The translations under genes and the position numbers were made by a program. The notes under the pieces are model-generated. The model searched no databases. It was not told where the DNA came from and was given only the letters and a program-made list of their open reading frames with translations. A stretch of DNA of 64,000 bases from Herbiconiux aconitum. GTDB lineage: Bacteria; Actinomycetota; Actinomycetes; Actinomycetales; Microbacteriaceae. Every line of letters begins with the position of its first letter. Within the stretch, counting starts at the first letter, position 1. The DNA lies in contig NZ_JANLCM010000001.1 in assembly GCF_024979235.1 (NCBI RefSeq), forward strand, positions 992,001 to 1,056,000, given 5' to 3'. Shown piece by piece: positions 17,273 through 25,930 of the stretch.

Positions 17273-19387
17273 TTATTGCGCTCTGGCTGAGTGCCTCGCG
17301 AGTGCCGGCTTCGACGGCCACCAGAAGCGGTCTCCGGTGAGGAAGACGAGCGAGGGCACCAGCACCGTACGCACCACGAGGGTGTCGAGCAGCACCCCGA
17401 TGCAGACGATCACACCGATCTGGGTCAGCGCCACCACGGGCAGCACGCCGAGCACGGCGAAGACGGCGGCGAGCAGGATGCCTGCGCTCGTGATCACCCC
17501 GCCGGTGGAACTCAGGGCCCTGACCATGCCCTCCCTGGTGCCGTGCCCGACGGTCTCCTCGCGGGCGCGGGTCGTGAGGAAGATGTTGTAGTCCACGCCG
17601 AGCGCCACCAGGAAGAGGAAGGCGAAGAGGATGACGTTGGAGTCGAAGGCCGGGAAGCCGAGCACGTTCTGGAAGAGCACGTTCGAGGCGCCGAGGCTGG
17701 CGAAGAAGGTGGCGAGCACGCTGGCGATGAGCAGTACCGGCGCCACCAGGGAGCGCAGCAGCAGCGCCAGGATGATGAACACGATGGCGAGGATCAACGG
17801 GATGATCAGTGCCTGATCGGCCGCCGCTGCGGTGTTCGTGTCGAGGGCGGTGGCGTCGCTGCCGCCGACCAGGGTCTGGCTCACGTCTCCGTCGGCGTTC
17901 GCATAGGCATCCCGCAGCCCCTCGATCGTCGCGAAGGCAGCCTCGCTCTCGGGCTCGCTCGCGAGCGAGACGTCGAGGCGGGTGAGGCCGCCCGAACTCT
18001 CGCCGGGGCGCACGGATTCGACGCCGTCGACCCCTTCGGCGAGGGTGGTGGCTTGTTCGGCCGCGTCGTCGGGGGTGAGCACGATGGTCTGGCCGGTGAG
18101 GCCGGCCGAGAACGAGCCGTCGATCACCTCCTGCGCGGTGACCGACTCCGGGTCGCCGAGCAGCTGATCGGTCTGCGACAGACCCACGCGGTAGCCGGAG
18201 AGCCCGAGGGCCAGCACGCCGATGCCGAGGGTGGCGACGATCGCCACGACCGCCGGGCGGCGCGCGACTCCCCGGCCGAGGCGCATCCAGACACCCTGTT
18301 TGGCGGCGGCGTGCTGGTGGGCTTGGCCGCTCGAAGCGTCGCCGTCCGGTCGTGGAGCCCGCGGCACGAAGGGCCAGAAGAGCCCGCGCCCGCAGACCAC
18401 CAGCGCCGCGGGCAGCACCAGCAGAGCGAACAGGATGGCGATGACCACACCGATGGCGCAGGCGAAACCGAGCGCGCGGTTGCCGGAGAGCTGTGCGAGG
18501 AGCAGGGTGAGGAGGCTCAGCGCGACGGTGCCGCCGCTCGCGGCGATGGCCGGCCCGGCACTCGTGACCGCCGTGAGCATGGCGCGATGCCGGTTCTCTT
18601 CACGCGTCAGTTCCTCGCGATAGCGCGCCACGAGCAGCAGGGCGTAGTTGGTGCCCGCGCCGAAGACCAGCACGGAGAGGATGCCGCCGATCGAGGCGTC
18701 GATGGTGATGCCGAGCGGTTCGGCGAGGGCTGTGACGACGACGCGGGCGAGACCGTCGGCGATGCCGACCACGGCGAGCGGAACGATCCACAGCACGGGG
18801 CTGCGGTACGTGATGATGAGCAGCACGGCGACCACGATGACGGTGACGAGGAGCAGTCGGAAGTCGGCCCCCGCGAAGGCGTTGGAGATGTCGGCCTGGA
18901 AGCCCACAGGCCCGGTGAGCAGGGCTTCGAGACCCTCCGGCAGGTCATTGTTCGCGGTCGCACGGAGGTCCGTCGCTGTGGCGGCCAAGTCGTCTTCGGC
19001 CTCGGTGGCGTCGAGGGGCACGGCGACCAGCGCCGCCGTACCGTCGTCGCTGAACTGCGGCACCACGGCCTGCGGGGCGATGGACTGCTCGGCGAGGGTG
19101 GCGGCGTTGGCCGTGATGGCGGCCCTGTCGGCATCGGTGAGCGCGGCGCCGTCACGGCTCCAGACGAGCACGCCGGCGGTGGTGTCGGCGCTCGGGAAAT
19201 CGTCGAGCAGAGCGGTGACCTGGGCGGCTTCGCTGGAGTCCGGCAGACCGCTCGGCGGGAAGCTGTCGGCAGAGCTCGTGGGCAGCAGCGCGAAGAGCGC
19301 TGCGATGGCGACGACCGAGAGCCCGAGGGTGATCCAAGCGGTGCCGCGAGCGGTCAGTCCGCTCACGAATCGGGCGATCGCGCGCAT
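17273..19387 (-). CDS. MMPL/RND-family exporter
   Basis: 704 residues. Two similar halves, each with a large outer loop after the first helix and a block of five to six helices. Motifs: first half FGAGTNYALLLVARYREEL, second half LGVDYNIFLTTRAREE; these are the MMPL proton-relay segments, and the first has Asn where many members have Asp. Likely exports a lipid or hydrophobic compound using the proton gradient. Divergent from a MarR regulator with a palindrome between the two starts, a common drug- or stress-responsive arrangement. Confidence 0.9.
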   Translation of the reverse strand: MRAIARFVSGLTARGTAWITLGLSVVAIAALFALLPTSSADSFPPSGLPDSSEAAQVTALLDDFPSADTTAGVLVWSRDGAALTDADRAAITANAATLAEQSIAPQAVVPQFSDDGTAALVAVPLDATEAEDDLAATATDLRATANNDLPEGLEALLTGPVGFQADISNAFAGADFRLLLVTVIVVAVLLIITYRSPVLWIVPLAVVGIADGLARVVVTALAEPLGITIDASIGGILSVLVFGAGTNYALLLVARYREELTREENRHRAMLTAVTSAGPAIAASGGTVALSLLTLLLAQLSGNRALGFACAIGVVIAILFALLVLPAALVVCGRGLFWPFVPRAPRPDGDASSGQAHQHAAAKQGVWMRLGRGVARRPAVVAIVATLGIGVLALGLSGYRVGLSQTDQLLGDPESVTAQEVIDGSFSAGLTGQTIVLTPDDAAEQATTLAEGVDGVESVRPGESSGGLTRLDVSLASEPESEAAFATIEGLRDAYANADGDVSQTLVGGSDATALDTNTAAAADQALIIPLILAIVFIILALLLRSLVAPVLLIASVLATFFASLGASNVLFQNVLGFPAFDSNVILFAFLFLVALGVDYNIFLTTRAREETVGHGTREGMVRALSSTGGVITSAGILLAAVFAVLGVLPVVALTQIGVIVCIGVLLDTLVVRTVLVPSLVFLTGDRFWWPSKPALARHSARAQ

Positions 19388-19410
19388 CCTGTCGTCTCCG
19401 TTTCATTTTT

Positions 19411-19425
19411 GCTAAGCAACTTAGC
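19411..19425. promoter_or_regulatory. Candidate MarR operator
   Basis: GCTAAGCAACTTAGC is a perfect 6-bp inverted repeat with a 3-base spacer, placed in the 54-base gap between the divergent MMPL exporter (start 19387) and the MarR gene (start 19442). Position and size fit a MarR-family binding site controlling both genes. Confidence 0.65.
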
Positions 19426-19441
19426 TACCTAGAGTATTAGC

Positions 19442-19954
19442 ATGTCAGTCATGACGGATGCGCGCAACCTCACCGAGGTCTGGACGCGCGAAGAGCTGCC
19501 CGCGACCGGCCTTCCGGAGACCAACGAGATCAGCAACTCGTTGCGCGAGATCAACTCCGTCTCCCGCGCGTTCGAGCGCCGGCTCGGAGCGGTGCTCGCC
19601 GTGAATCCGACCGATCTGGCGGCGATGGAACGACTCATCCAAGAGGGCCCACTCACGCCGAGCGACCTCGCGGCCCGCCTCGGTGTCACGACGGCGGCGT
19701 CGACGCTGGTGGTCGACCGGCTGGTGGCGCTCGGTCACGTGGAACGGCACCGGCACGAGCACGACCGGCGCAAGATCGTGGTGGTGCCGACCCGTTCCTC
19801 CGTGAACCGGGCGATCGACGAGCTGATGCCGGTGATCGTGGGGGTCGCCCGCTTGGTCGACGAGCTGCCGCCCGAGGAGCGTGACGTGATCGCCTCGTTC
19901 CTCGACCGGGTCATCGACGTCTACCGCACCGCGGTCGACGCCCCTCTCGAGTGA
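19442..19954 (+). CDS. MarR-family transcriptional regulator
   Basis: 170 residues. Winged-helix MarR protein: LAAMERLIQEGPLTPSDLAARLGVTTAASTLVVDRLVALGHVERH is the DNA-binding segment and the wing has HEHDRRKIVVVPT. Dimerisation helices flank it. A second in-frame ATG lies nine bases in (19451). Expected to repress itself and the divergent MMPL gene until a ligand binds. Confidence 0.9.
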   Translation: MSVMTDARNLTEVWTREELPATGLPETNEISNSLREINSVSRAFERRLGAVLAVNPTDLAAMERLIQEGPLTPSDLAARLGVTTAASTLVVDRLVALGHVERHRHEHDRRKIVVVPTRSSVNRAIDELMPVIVGVARLVDELPPEERDVIASFLDRVIDVYRTAVDAPLE

Positions 19955-19962
19955 CCTGACTC

Positions 19963-20038
19963 CGAAACGACGGACCCGCGCACGAGTTTCGGGCTGAGCA
20001 TCCGTCGTTTCCGATCTTCCGCGGTTTTCTCCGTCGTT
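19963..20038. repeat. Palindromic repeat locus 2
   Basis: Inverted copies GAAACGACGGA (19964-19974) and TCCGTCGTTTC (20001-20011), plus a third partial inverted copy CTCCGTCGTT at 20029-20038. The sequence fills the gap between the convergent MarR gene and dnaB, as locus 1 does between purB and its neighbour. The stem is 11 bp with a 26-base loop, a poorer terminator than locus 1. Confidence 0.78.
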
Positions 20039-20060
20039 GCGGCGGCGGAGGTTGCGCCGG

Positions 20061-21434
20061 CTAGGCCGGGGGCATGTCCGCGAAGCGGGAGAAGTGACCA
20101 TGGAAGCCCACCGTGATGGTGGCGGTGGGGCCGTTGCGGTGCTTGGCCACGATGAAGTCGGCCTCGCCGGCGCGCGGGTTGTCTTTCTCGTAGGCGCCCT
20201 CGCGGTGCAGCAGGATGACCATGTCGGCATCCTGCTCGAGCGAACCCGACTCGCGGAGGTCGCTGATGGCGGGCTTCTTGTCGGAGCGCTGCTCCGGCCC
20301 ACGGTTCAGCTGCGAGAGGGCGATGACCGGCACCTGCAGCTCCTTCGCCATGAGCTTCAGGGCACGGGAGAACTCCGAGACCTCCTGCTGCCGGCTCTCG
20401 ACCTTCTTGCCGCTCGTCATGAGCTGCAGGTAGTCGATGACCACGAGCTTGAGGCCCACCTTCTGCTTCAACCGCCGGCACTTGGCACGGATTTCGACGA
20501 GCGTCATGTTCGGGCTGTCGTCGATGTAGAAGGGGGCGTCGTTGATGCGCCCACGGGTCGAGGCCAACGTGGTCCAGTCGCGGCCCTCGATACGGCCCTT
20601 GCGCATGCTCTGCAGGGGAACGGATGCCTCGGCCGAGAGCAGACGCATCGCGATCTCCGAGCGCCCCATCTCGAGTGAGAAGAAGATCGACGGCATGTCG
20701 TTCTTGATCGACGCCGCGCGGCAGAAGTCGAGTGCGAGGGTGGACTTTCCGAGTGCCGGTCGCGCCGCCACGATGATCATCTGGCCGGGGTGGAAACCGT
20801 TGGTCAGGTTGTCGAGATCGGCGAAGCCGGTGGGCACACCGGTCATCTGCCCGTCTTTGCCGGCCGCGGCCTCGATCTCGTCGATCGCGGCTGTCACCGC
20901 CACGGTGAGCGGCACGTAGTCTTCGACCTCGACTCCACCGTTCACCGCATAGATCTCGGCCTGCGCGTTGTTGACGAGGTCGGTGACTTCGCCCTCGCTG
21001 GCATAACCCATCTGCACGATGCGGGTGCCGGCCTCCACCAGGCGGCGCAGCACCGCCTTCTCCGCCACGATCGACGCGTAGTAGCCGGCGTTCGCGGCTG
21101 TGGGCACGAGGCTCGTGAGCGTGTGCAGGTATTCGGCGCCACCGGCGCGGTTCAGCTCACCGGTCTTCGTCAGCTCATCGGTCACCGCGATGACATCGGT
21201 GGGCTCGCCGTGCGAGTAGAGGTTGAGGATGGCCTCGAAGATCACCTCGTGCTTCGGAACGTAGAAATCGACCGAGCGCATGACCTCGACCACATCGGCC
21301 ACAGCGTCTTTGCTGAGCAGCATGCCACCGAGCGCACTCTGCTCGGCGAGCAGGTCGTGCGGAGGCGTGCGGTCGCCCTGACGGGTCTCCCCCGGCCGCT
21401 GTTCCCCCGCGAGTCCGAGATGGGCGATCGACAC
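20061..21434 (-). CDS. dnaB: Replicative DNA helicase
   Basis: 457 residues, normal length with no intein. N-terminal domain PPHDLLAEQSALGGMLLSKDAV, Walker A region ARPALGKSTLALDF, and the DnaB4-type motifs VVIDYLQLM and LSQLNRGPEQRSDKKP. Hexameric helicase of the replication fork. GTG start at 21434 with an AGGAG site seven bases upstream. The 419-base region upstream carries several DnaA-box-like sequences. Confidence 0.96.
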   Translation of the reverse strand: MSIAHLGLAGEQRPGETRQGDRTPPHDLLAEQSALGGMLLSKDAVADVVEVMRSVDFYVPKHEVIFEAILNLYSHGEPTDVIAVTDELTKTGELNRAGGAEYLHTLTSLVPTAANAGYYASIVAEKAVLRRLVEAGTRIVQMGYASEGEVTDLVNNAQAEIYAVNGGVEVEDYVPLTVAVTAAIDEIEAAAGKDGQMTGVPTGFADLDNLTNGFHPGQMIIVAARPALGKSTLALDFCRAASIKNDMPSIFFSLEMGRSEIAMRLLSAEASVPLQSMRKGRIEGRDWTTLASTRGRINDAPFYIDDSPNMTLVEIRAKCRRLKQKVGLKLVVIDYLQLMTSGKKVESRQQEVSEFSRALKLMAKELQVPVIALSQLNRGPEQRSDKKPAISDLRESGSLEQDADMVILLHREGAYEKDNPRAGEADFIVAKHRNGPTATITVGFHGHFSRFADMPPA

Positions 21435-21853
21435 GTATTACTCCTGATCTGCCGTGACATGACGGCGCACCTGATGCACGCCTCATTCATAACTCCGACC
21501 ACTGACATCGGAGGTTCCCCCTAGGCGCTGCCCAAGACTAAGAAGAGGGCATCTACCCACACAAACAGCCTTGTGGATAAGCCTGTGGAAGATGTGCGCG
21601 AAACGCCGGAACTGGTGTGTGTAATCTGTGGACTAGCCTGTGGACAAGTTCGCCCACGTGACCCCGAATAAGATTCTGACCAGGGGTTTAATATTCCCAC
21701 AGTCTGTGAGTGGAGACATCCTTCGACCAGTGCTTGAAGCTTCGAAAACTCGTTGCTCCCTGTGTACAGGGCTGGGGACAGCGTTCGAGAAATCGGGCGC
21801 GAAAAAGGGGCGTCAAGAGTCGTGAAAACCCTTGACACCCCTTCTCGGAGTGA
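21435..21853. promoter_or_regulatory. dnaB upstream region with DnaA-box-like repeats
   Basis: No convincing gene in these 419 bases. A perfect DnaA-box sequence TGTGGATAA is at 21573-21581, with related TGTGGACTA at 21627-21635, TGTGGACAA at 21640-21648, and a TGTGGA half at 21585-21590, all in the same orientation. The stretch is less GC-rich than its flanks. It should contain the dnaB promoter (minus strand), so DnaA control of dnaB is possible. The end nearest rplI is a terminator. Confidence 0.6.
21802..21843 (-). terminator. Rho-independent terminator after rplI
   Basis: Read on the minus strand, AAGGGGTGTCAAG and CTTGACGCCCCTT pair at 12 of 13 positions and are followed by a run of five T. 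Lies ten bases beyond the rplI stop and ends the rpsF-ssb-rpsR-rplI operon. Confidence 0.85.
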
Positions 21854-22306
21854 CTACTTTGCTGCGACCACCTGAAGGGTGATCGTGGCGGAGAGGTCGT
21901 CGCGCAGGCGCACGGTGGCCTCGTGGGTTCCCGTGGCCTTGATGGCGTTCGGGATCTCGATCTTGCGCTTGTCGAGCGAGCCGATGCCGGCCGCCGACAC
22001 CGCGTCAGCGATGTCGGAGGTCTTCACCGAACCGAAGAGGCGACCGCCCTGGCCCGCCTTGACGGTGAGCTTGACGGTGGCGTTCTCGAGCGTCTGCTTG
22101 AGGTGCTGGGCCTCTTCGATCGTGGCGAGCTCACGGGCGGCGCGTGCCGCCTTGATCGACTCGATCTGCTTCTCGCCACCGCGGCTCCACGCCACGGCGA
22201 AGCCCTGCGGGATGAGGTAGTTGCGAGCGAAGCCGTTCTTGACGTCGACGACGTCGCCGGCGGAGCCCAGTCCGGTCACCTCGTGGGTGAGAATGAGTTT
22301 CGACAT
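21854..22306 (-). CDS. rplI: 50S ribosomal protein L9
   Basis: 150 residues. The N-terminal domain has the L9 signature [21 protein letters not shown], followed by the long connecting helix and a C-terminal rRNA-binding domain. TAAGGAG site before ATG 22306. Last gene of the rpsF-ssb-rpsR-rplI operon. Confidence 0.97.
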   Translation of the reverse strand: MSKLILTHEVTGLGSAGDVVDVKNGFARNYLIPQGFAVAWSRGGEKQIESIKAARAARELATIEEAQHLKQTLENATVKLTVKAGQGGRLFGSVKTSDIADAVSAAGIGSLDKRKIEIPNAIKATGTHEATVRLRDDLSATITLQVVAAK

Positions 22307-22317
22307 GATGCTGCTCC

Positions 22318-22581
22318 TTAACGGCCCGAGCCGGCGTAGGGCAGAAGTGCCATTTCGCGGGCGTTCTTGACGGCACGGGCGATGAGGCGCTGCTCCTGGA
22401 CGGAGACTCCCGTGATACGACGAGCGCGGATCTTTCCACGCTCCGAGATGAACTTGCGAAGGGTCGCAACGTCCTTGTAATCGATGACTCCGACGCGAAT
22501 GGACTTCGCGGGAGCGGCGTTCTTCGCGCCCTTGGCGCCGCGGAGCGGCTTGCGGCGGTCGCCGCTTGACTTTCCAGCCAT
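22318..22581 (-). CDS. rpsR: 30S ribosomal protein S18
   Basis: 87 residues with the S18 core [19 protein letters not shown] and [20 protein letters not shown]. It partners S6 in the small-subunit platform. The N-terminal 25 residues are basic. No CXXC zinc motif is visible, so this is a zinc-independent form. Confidence 0.96.
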   Translation of the reverse strand: MAGKSSGDRRKPLRGAKGAKNAAPAKSIRVGVIDYKDVATLRKFISERGKIRARRITGVSVQEQRLIARAVKNAREMALLPYAGSGR

Positions 22582-22614
22582 TGTTTTACTGTCCTGTTCT
22601 GAAAGAAGAGAAGT

Positions 22615-23151
22615 TTAGAAGGGGGTGTCGTCGGCGTAGCTGCCGGGAGTGTTCCAGACGTCGCCGCCCGCGCCCGACGACGCCGGAGCGGATGCCGCCC
22701 AGGGCTCGTCGACGGCAGGCTGGCCACCACGGTTTCCGCCGCCGCCTGCACCACCGAACGACCCGCCGCCGGCACCGGCGCCACCACTGGTGGCTCGGGT
22801 GACCTGCGCGGTCGCGTAGCGGAGCGAGGGACCGATCTCATCGACCTCGAGCTCGATCGAGGTGCGCTTTTCGCCCTCTTTCGTCTCGTAGGAACGCTGG
22901 CGCAGACGACCGGTCGCAACGACGCGGCTGCCCTTGGTCAGCGATCCGGCGACGTGCTCGGCGAATTCACGCCAGACACTCGCACGGAGGAACAAGGCCT
23001 CGCCGTCTTTCCAGTCGTTCGACGCGCGATCGAACGTGCGGGGGGTCGACGCGATCGTGAAGTTCGCGACGGCCAGCCCGTTCTGCGTGTAGCGCAGCTC
23101 GGGATCGGCGGTGAGGTTGCCCACCACGGTGATTACGGTTTCACCGGCCAT
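22615..23151 (-). CDS. ssb: Single-stranded DNA-binding protein
   Basis: 178 residues. OB-fold domain at 1-115 ([30 protein letters not shown]), a Gly-rich flexible linker (about 118-150), and an acidic C-terminal tip ending DDTPF that recruits partner proteins. Sits between rpsF and rpsR, the usual bacterial order. Confidence 0.96.
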   Translation of the reverse strand: MAGETVITVVGNLTADPELRYTQNGLAVANFTIASTPRTFDRASNDWKDGEALFLRASVWREFAEHVAGSLTKGSRVVATGRLRQRSYETKEGEKRTSIELEVDEIGPSLRYATAQVTRATSGGAGAGGGSFGGAGGGGNRGGQPAVDEPWAASAPASSGAGGDVWNTPGSYADDTPF

Positions 23152-23157
23152 GACGGA

Positions 23158-23652
23158 CTACTCGCTGGCCTCGGCCGGAGCGGCAGCAGCCGCGGCGGGC
23201 TTGGCGGGAGCGGAGGAAGCAGCCTTGACGGCAGCAGCCGGAGCAGCGGCAGCCGACGGAGCCGACGCGGAAGCAGCGGCCGGTGCAGCGGCCTTGGGGT
23301 TGGCAGCCTTGCGGGCGGCCTTCTCCTCGGCGAGCTTCGTGGCGGCGGCGACCTGCGCGATGGCCTCTTCGGCACGCAGCACCTTGGTGCGCATGACGGC
23401 TTCCGACAGCTTCAGCTGACGGTCGAGTTCCTTCGTGGCGTCGGCGTTCGCGGTGAGCTTCACCACGGCGTAGATGCCTTCGGTCTTCTTGTTGATCTCG
23501 TAGGCCAGGCGACGACGACCCCAGATGTCGATGTTGTCGACAGTGCCGCCATCGTTGCGGATGACGTTGAGGAACTTGTCGAGGCTGGGAGCCACGGTGC
23601 GCTCATCGATCTCAGGATCGAGGATCACCATGAGTTCGTACTGATGCGTCAC
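23158..23652 (-). CDS. rpsF: 30S ribosomal protein S6 with long Ala-rich extension
   Basis: 164 residues; the S6 fold ([19 protein letters not shown] ... [10 protein letters not shown]) occupies about the first 100, the normal full length. The remaining 60 are almost only Ala, Pro, Lys and Ser, ending in PAEASE. GTG start at 23652 follows a near-perfect AAGGAGGTG site. First gene of the operon; its leader holds a 19-bp palindrome. Confidence 0.95.
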   Translation of the reverse strand: MTHQYELMVILDPEIDERTVAPSLDKFLNVIRNDGGTVDNIDIWGRRRLAYEINKKTEGIYAVVKLTANADATKELDRQLKLSEAVMRTKVLRAEEAIAQVAAATKLAEEKAARKAANPKAAAPAAASASAPSAAAAPAAAVKAASSAPAKPAAAAAAPAEASE

Positions 23653-23678
23653 AAACCCACCTCCTTCGGACTTGAACG

Positions 23679-23697
23679 GTCACAGACGGTCTGTGAC
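23679..23697. promoter_or_regulatory. Palindrome in the rpsF leader, possible S6:S18 autoregulatory hairpin
   Basis: GTCACAGAC and GTCTGTGAC flank a single base, a perfect 9-bp inverted repeat 27 bases upstream of the rpsF start. On the minus strand its tip reads ACCGT. Many bacteria carry an S6:S18-binding hairpin with a conserved CCG in this leader; the fit here is partial, so a DNA operator remains possible. Confidence 0.45.
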
Positions 23698-23799
23698 AGG
23701 AGGGTTCTGCATCGGTCCTGCACCCGCGTGGAGAATTCCACTGGGCACAAGACAACCTGGGTAGCCTATCAGACCGGGTAGATGTGTGAAGGTGTGAAC

Positions 23800-25089
23800 G
23801 TGAGTCGTCGTATCGCACTGGTCTCCCTGCACACCTCGCCGCTGGCGACGGCGGGCAGCGGCGACGCGGGCGGGATGAACGTCTATCTGGTCGGACTCGC
23901 CGGCGCACTCCGCGCACGCGGCTACGACGTGGAGCTGCTGACGCGCGACGCAGGCGACGGGCGAGCGGATGCGCACACCGACGACGGCGTGCCGGTGCGG
24001 TTCCTGCGGGCCGGGCCCCGCGCATCCGTGCCGAAGTCGGAGCTGTCAGCACTGACCGGTGAGTTCGGCCGCGCGATGGCCGAACTGCCGCCGTTCGATC
24101 TCGTGCATTCGCATTACTGGTTGTCCGGCGCCGCGGCACTTCCGGTGGCTCGCGCTCAGCGTGCGCCCCACGTGCTCAGCCTGCACACGGTCGCGGCCCT
24201 GAAGAACGAGCAGCTCGCACCCGGAGACGTGCCGGAGCCTGCCGTGCGGCTGCGGGCCGAGGCGGCACTCGTGCACGACTCCGACCTCACGATCGCGGCG
24301 ACGCAGGCCGAGCGTGCCGCCATCCTCCGGGCGACGGCTGCGGCCCCGGGCCGGGTCGCGGTGGTCGCCCCCGGCGTCGACACCCACCTGTTCCACCCCG
24401 CCGCGCCCCCGTACCGCCTCACGCGCAGCCGAAACGACGGAGATTCGGCTCGTCTGACGACTCCGACGGAGTCTCAACCCGCTCTCGGCGCCGATCTCCG
24501 TCGATTCGCGCGGCCGACGGTGCTCGTGCTGGCGCGCATCCAGCCACTCAAGGGCGTCGACCTCGCCATCCGGGCCATCGGCGCCATCCCGCACGGGCGG
24601 CGCCCGCGGCTCATCGTGGCAGGCGGCACGAGCCCGGGCCACGAGGCGTACACGTCGGGGTTGCACGGACTCGTGACCGCGTTGGCCCTGCACGACGACG
24701 TTTCGTTCCTGCCCGCCCAGTCGCGCGAGGCCGCCGCGGGCCTCCTACGCGAGGCGACTCTTCTCCTCATCCCCTCGCACTCCGAGACCTATGGCCTCGT
24801 GGCGCTCGAGGCCGCCGCCAGCGGCACCCCGGTCATCGCCGCGGCCACCGGAGGGCTGGTCGAGTCGGTGCACGACGGCGTGAGCGGGCTCCTCATCGAC
24901 CACAGGTCTCCGGATGTCTGGGGCCGGGTGATCGACGAGCTGCTGCACGACCCCACCCGGCTCGCCGCGCTCCGCGCGGGCGCGCTCCGGCACGGCAGAA
25001 CCCACAGCTGGCCGCACACCGCCGAGCACCTCGCGGCCTTCTATGACGACCTGCTCGAACGCCGCGCGCATGCCGAGGAGTCAGAATGA
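23800..25089 (+). CDS. mshA: D-inositol-3-phosphate glycosyltransferase (mycothiol synthesis), with palindromic insert
   Basis: 429 residues. GT4 glycosyltransferase joining GlcNAc from UDP-GlcNAc to inositol phosphate, first step of mycothiol synthesis. MshA-like start RRIALVSLHTSPLATAGSGDAGGMNVY, the PGVDTHLFHP segment, VLVLARIQPLKGVDLAIRAI, and SHSETYGLVALEAAASGTPV. GTG 23800 is preferred since GAAGG lies seven bases before it; ATG 23782 is in frame with no good site. Residues about 211-237 are encoded by a repeat copy inserted between the two domains without breaking the frame. Overlaps mshB by four bases, and ino1 follows, supporting the assignment. Confidence 0.85.
   Translation: MSRRIALVSLHTSPLATAGSGDAGGMNVYLVGLAGALRARGYDVELLTRDAGDGRADAHTDDGVPVRFLRAGPRASVPKSELSALTGEFGRAMAELPPFDLVHSHYWLSGAAALPVARAQRAPHVLSLHTVAALKNEQLAPGDVPEPAVRLRAEAALVHDSDLTIAATQAERAAILRATAAAPGRVAVVAPGVDTHLFHPAAPPYRLTRSRNDGDSARLTTPTESQPALGADLRRFARPTVLVLARIQPLKGVDLAIRAIGAIPHGRRPRLIVAGGTSPGHEAYTSGLHGLVTALALHDDVSFLPAQSREAAAGLLREATLLLIPSHSETYGLVALEAAASGTPVIAAATGGLVESVHDGVSGLLIDHRSPDVWGRVIDELLHDPTRLAALRAGALRHGRTHSWPHTAEHLAAFYDDLLERRAHAEESE
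24430..24508. repeat. Palindromic repeat locus 3, inside mshA
   Basis: Direct core CGAAACGACGGAG at 24430-24442 and inverted core CTCCGTCGATTCG at 24496-24508. A smaller perfect hairpin GACTCCGACGGAGTC (24459-24473) sits in the middle. The inverted arm continues into GGCGCCGAT like locus 1. The length keeps mshA in frame and adds about 27 residues (SRNDGDSARL and on) between PGVD and ARIQPLKG, where relatives have a short variable loop. Confidence 0.82.
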
Positions 25090-25898
25090 CCTCTATGACC
25101 GATCCGCTTGTCGCCTTCGGCGACAGCCCCTTCTTTTTGCACGCCCATCCCGACGACGAGTCCATTTCGACGGGAGGCACGATCGCGGCGCTGCTGCGGA
25201 ACGACGTCCCGGTGACGATCCTCACGGGCACCCGCGGCGAACGGGGCGAAGTCGTGCCGGGGGAACTCGAGAGCCTCGAGGGCACCGAACTGCTTGGCCC
25301 GCATCGGGTGGGCGAGCTGGCGGATGCGCTCGGTGCGCTCGGCGAGCCCGCCCATGCCTTCCTCGGTGCCGCGCCTGCGCGTGCTTCCGGCCGGCCCGAG
25401 CGGGTGTATTCCGATTCCGGCATGCGCTGGGGTGCCGACGGATTCGCGGAGGCTGCCGGGGATGCGAGCCCCGCCTCGCTGAGTCTCGCCCCGCTCGACG
25501 TCGTCGTCGACGACGTGCTCGCGGCCGCATTCGAGACCCGGCCGTCGGCCATGGTCAGCTACGACGCGCAGGGCGGCTACGGGCATCCCGACCACGTGCG
25601 GATGCACGACGCCGGGGTCGAAGTCGCGCGCCGCCTGGGCATTCCGTACTTCGCCATCGTGGAGCCCCGCGCTCCAGGCTCGGGGCTGGAGGCTGGGATG
25701 AATGACGCCGCAGCCGACGCCCGCACCGACGGGGCCCTGCTGGAAGTCGACCTCACGCAAACCGGCACCCTCGCGCAGAAGACCCGCGCGATGGCCGCCC
25801 ATCGCACTCAGCTCAGCATCGACGGCGACACCTTCGTGCTGAGCGGAGTACAGCGGCATCCGATCGGCACGGTCGAGTGGTTCCTCCGCGTGTTCTGA
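25086..25898 (+). CDS. mshB: GlcNAc-inositol deacetylase, MshB-like (PIG-L family)
   Basis: 270 residues. PIG-L zinc deacetylase: [12 protein letters not shown] (His21, Asp24) and [12 protein letters not shown] supply the metal ligands and catalytic Asp. It removes acetate from GlcNAc-Ins, the step after MshA and MshC substrate supply. The start overlaps mshA by four bases; a second in-frame ATG at 25095 is possible. Mycothiol-conjugate amidase is the alternative in this family, but the mshA coupling favours MshB. Confidence 0.88.
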   Translation: MTSMTDPLVAFGDSPFFLHAHPDDESISTGGTIAALLRNDVPVTILTGTRGERGEVVPGELESLEGTELLGPHRVGELADALGALGEPAHAFLGAAPARASGRPERVYSDSGMRWGADGFAEAAGDASPASLSLAPLDVVVDDVLAAAFETRPSAMVSYDAQGGYGHPDHVRMHDAGVEVARRLGIPYFAIVEPRAPGSGLEAGMNDAAADARTDGALLEVDLTQTGTLAQKTRAMAAHRTQLSIDGDTFVLSGVQRHPIGTVEWFLRVF

Positions 25899-25930
25899 GA
25901 GCCACGGTCGGCTCACCCAGCACCGATGGA

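Noticed and set aside
17291..19432. 713-codon plus-strand open frame opposite the MMPL exporter
   Set aside because: Composition is Gly/Glu/His/Arg repeats typical of antisense frames; the minus strand encodes a clear MMPL protein.
21521..21838. 105-codon minus-strand ORF in the dnaB-rplI gap
   Set aside because: No ribosome site or family; it crosses the rplI terminator and the DnaA-box array, so the region is taken as regulatory.
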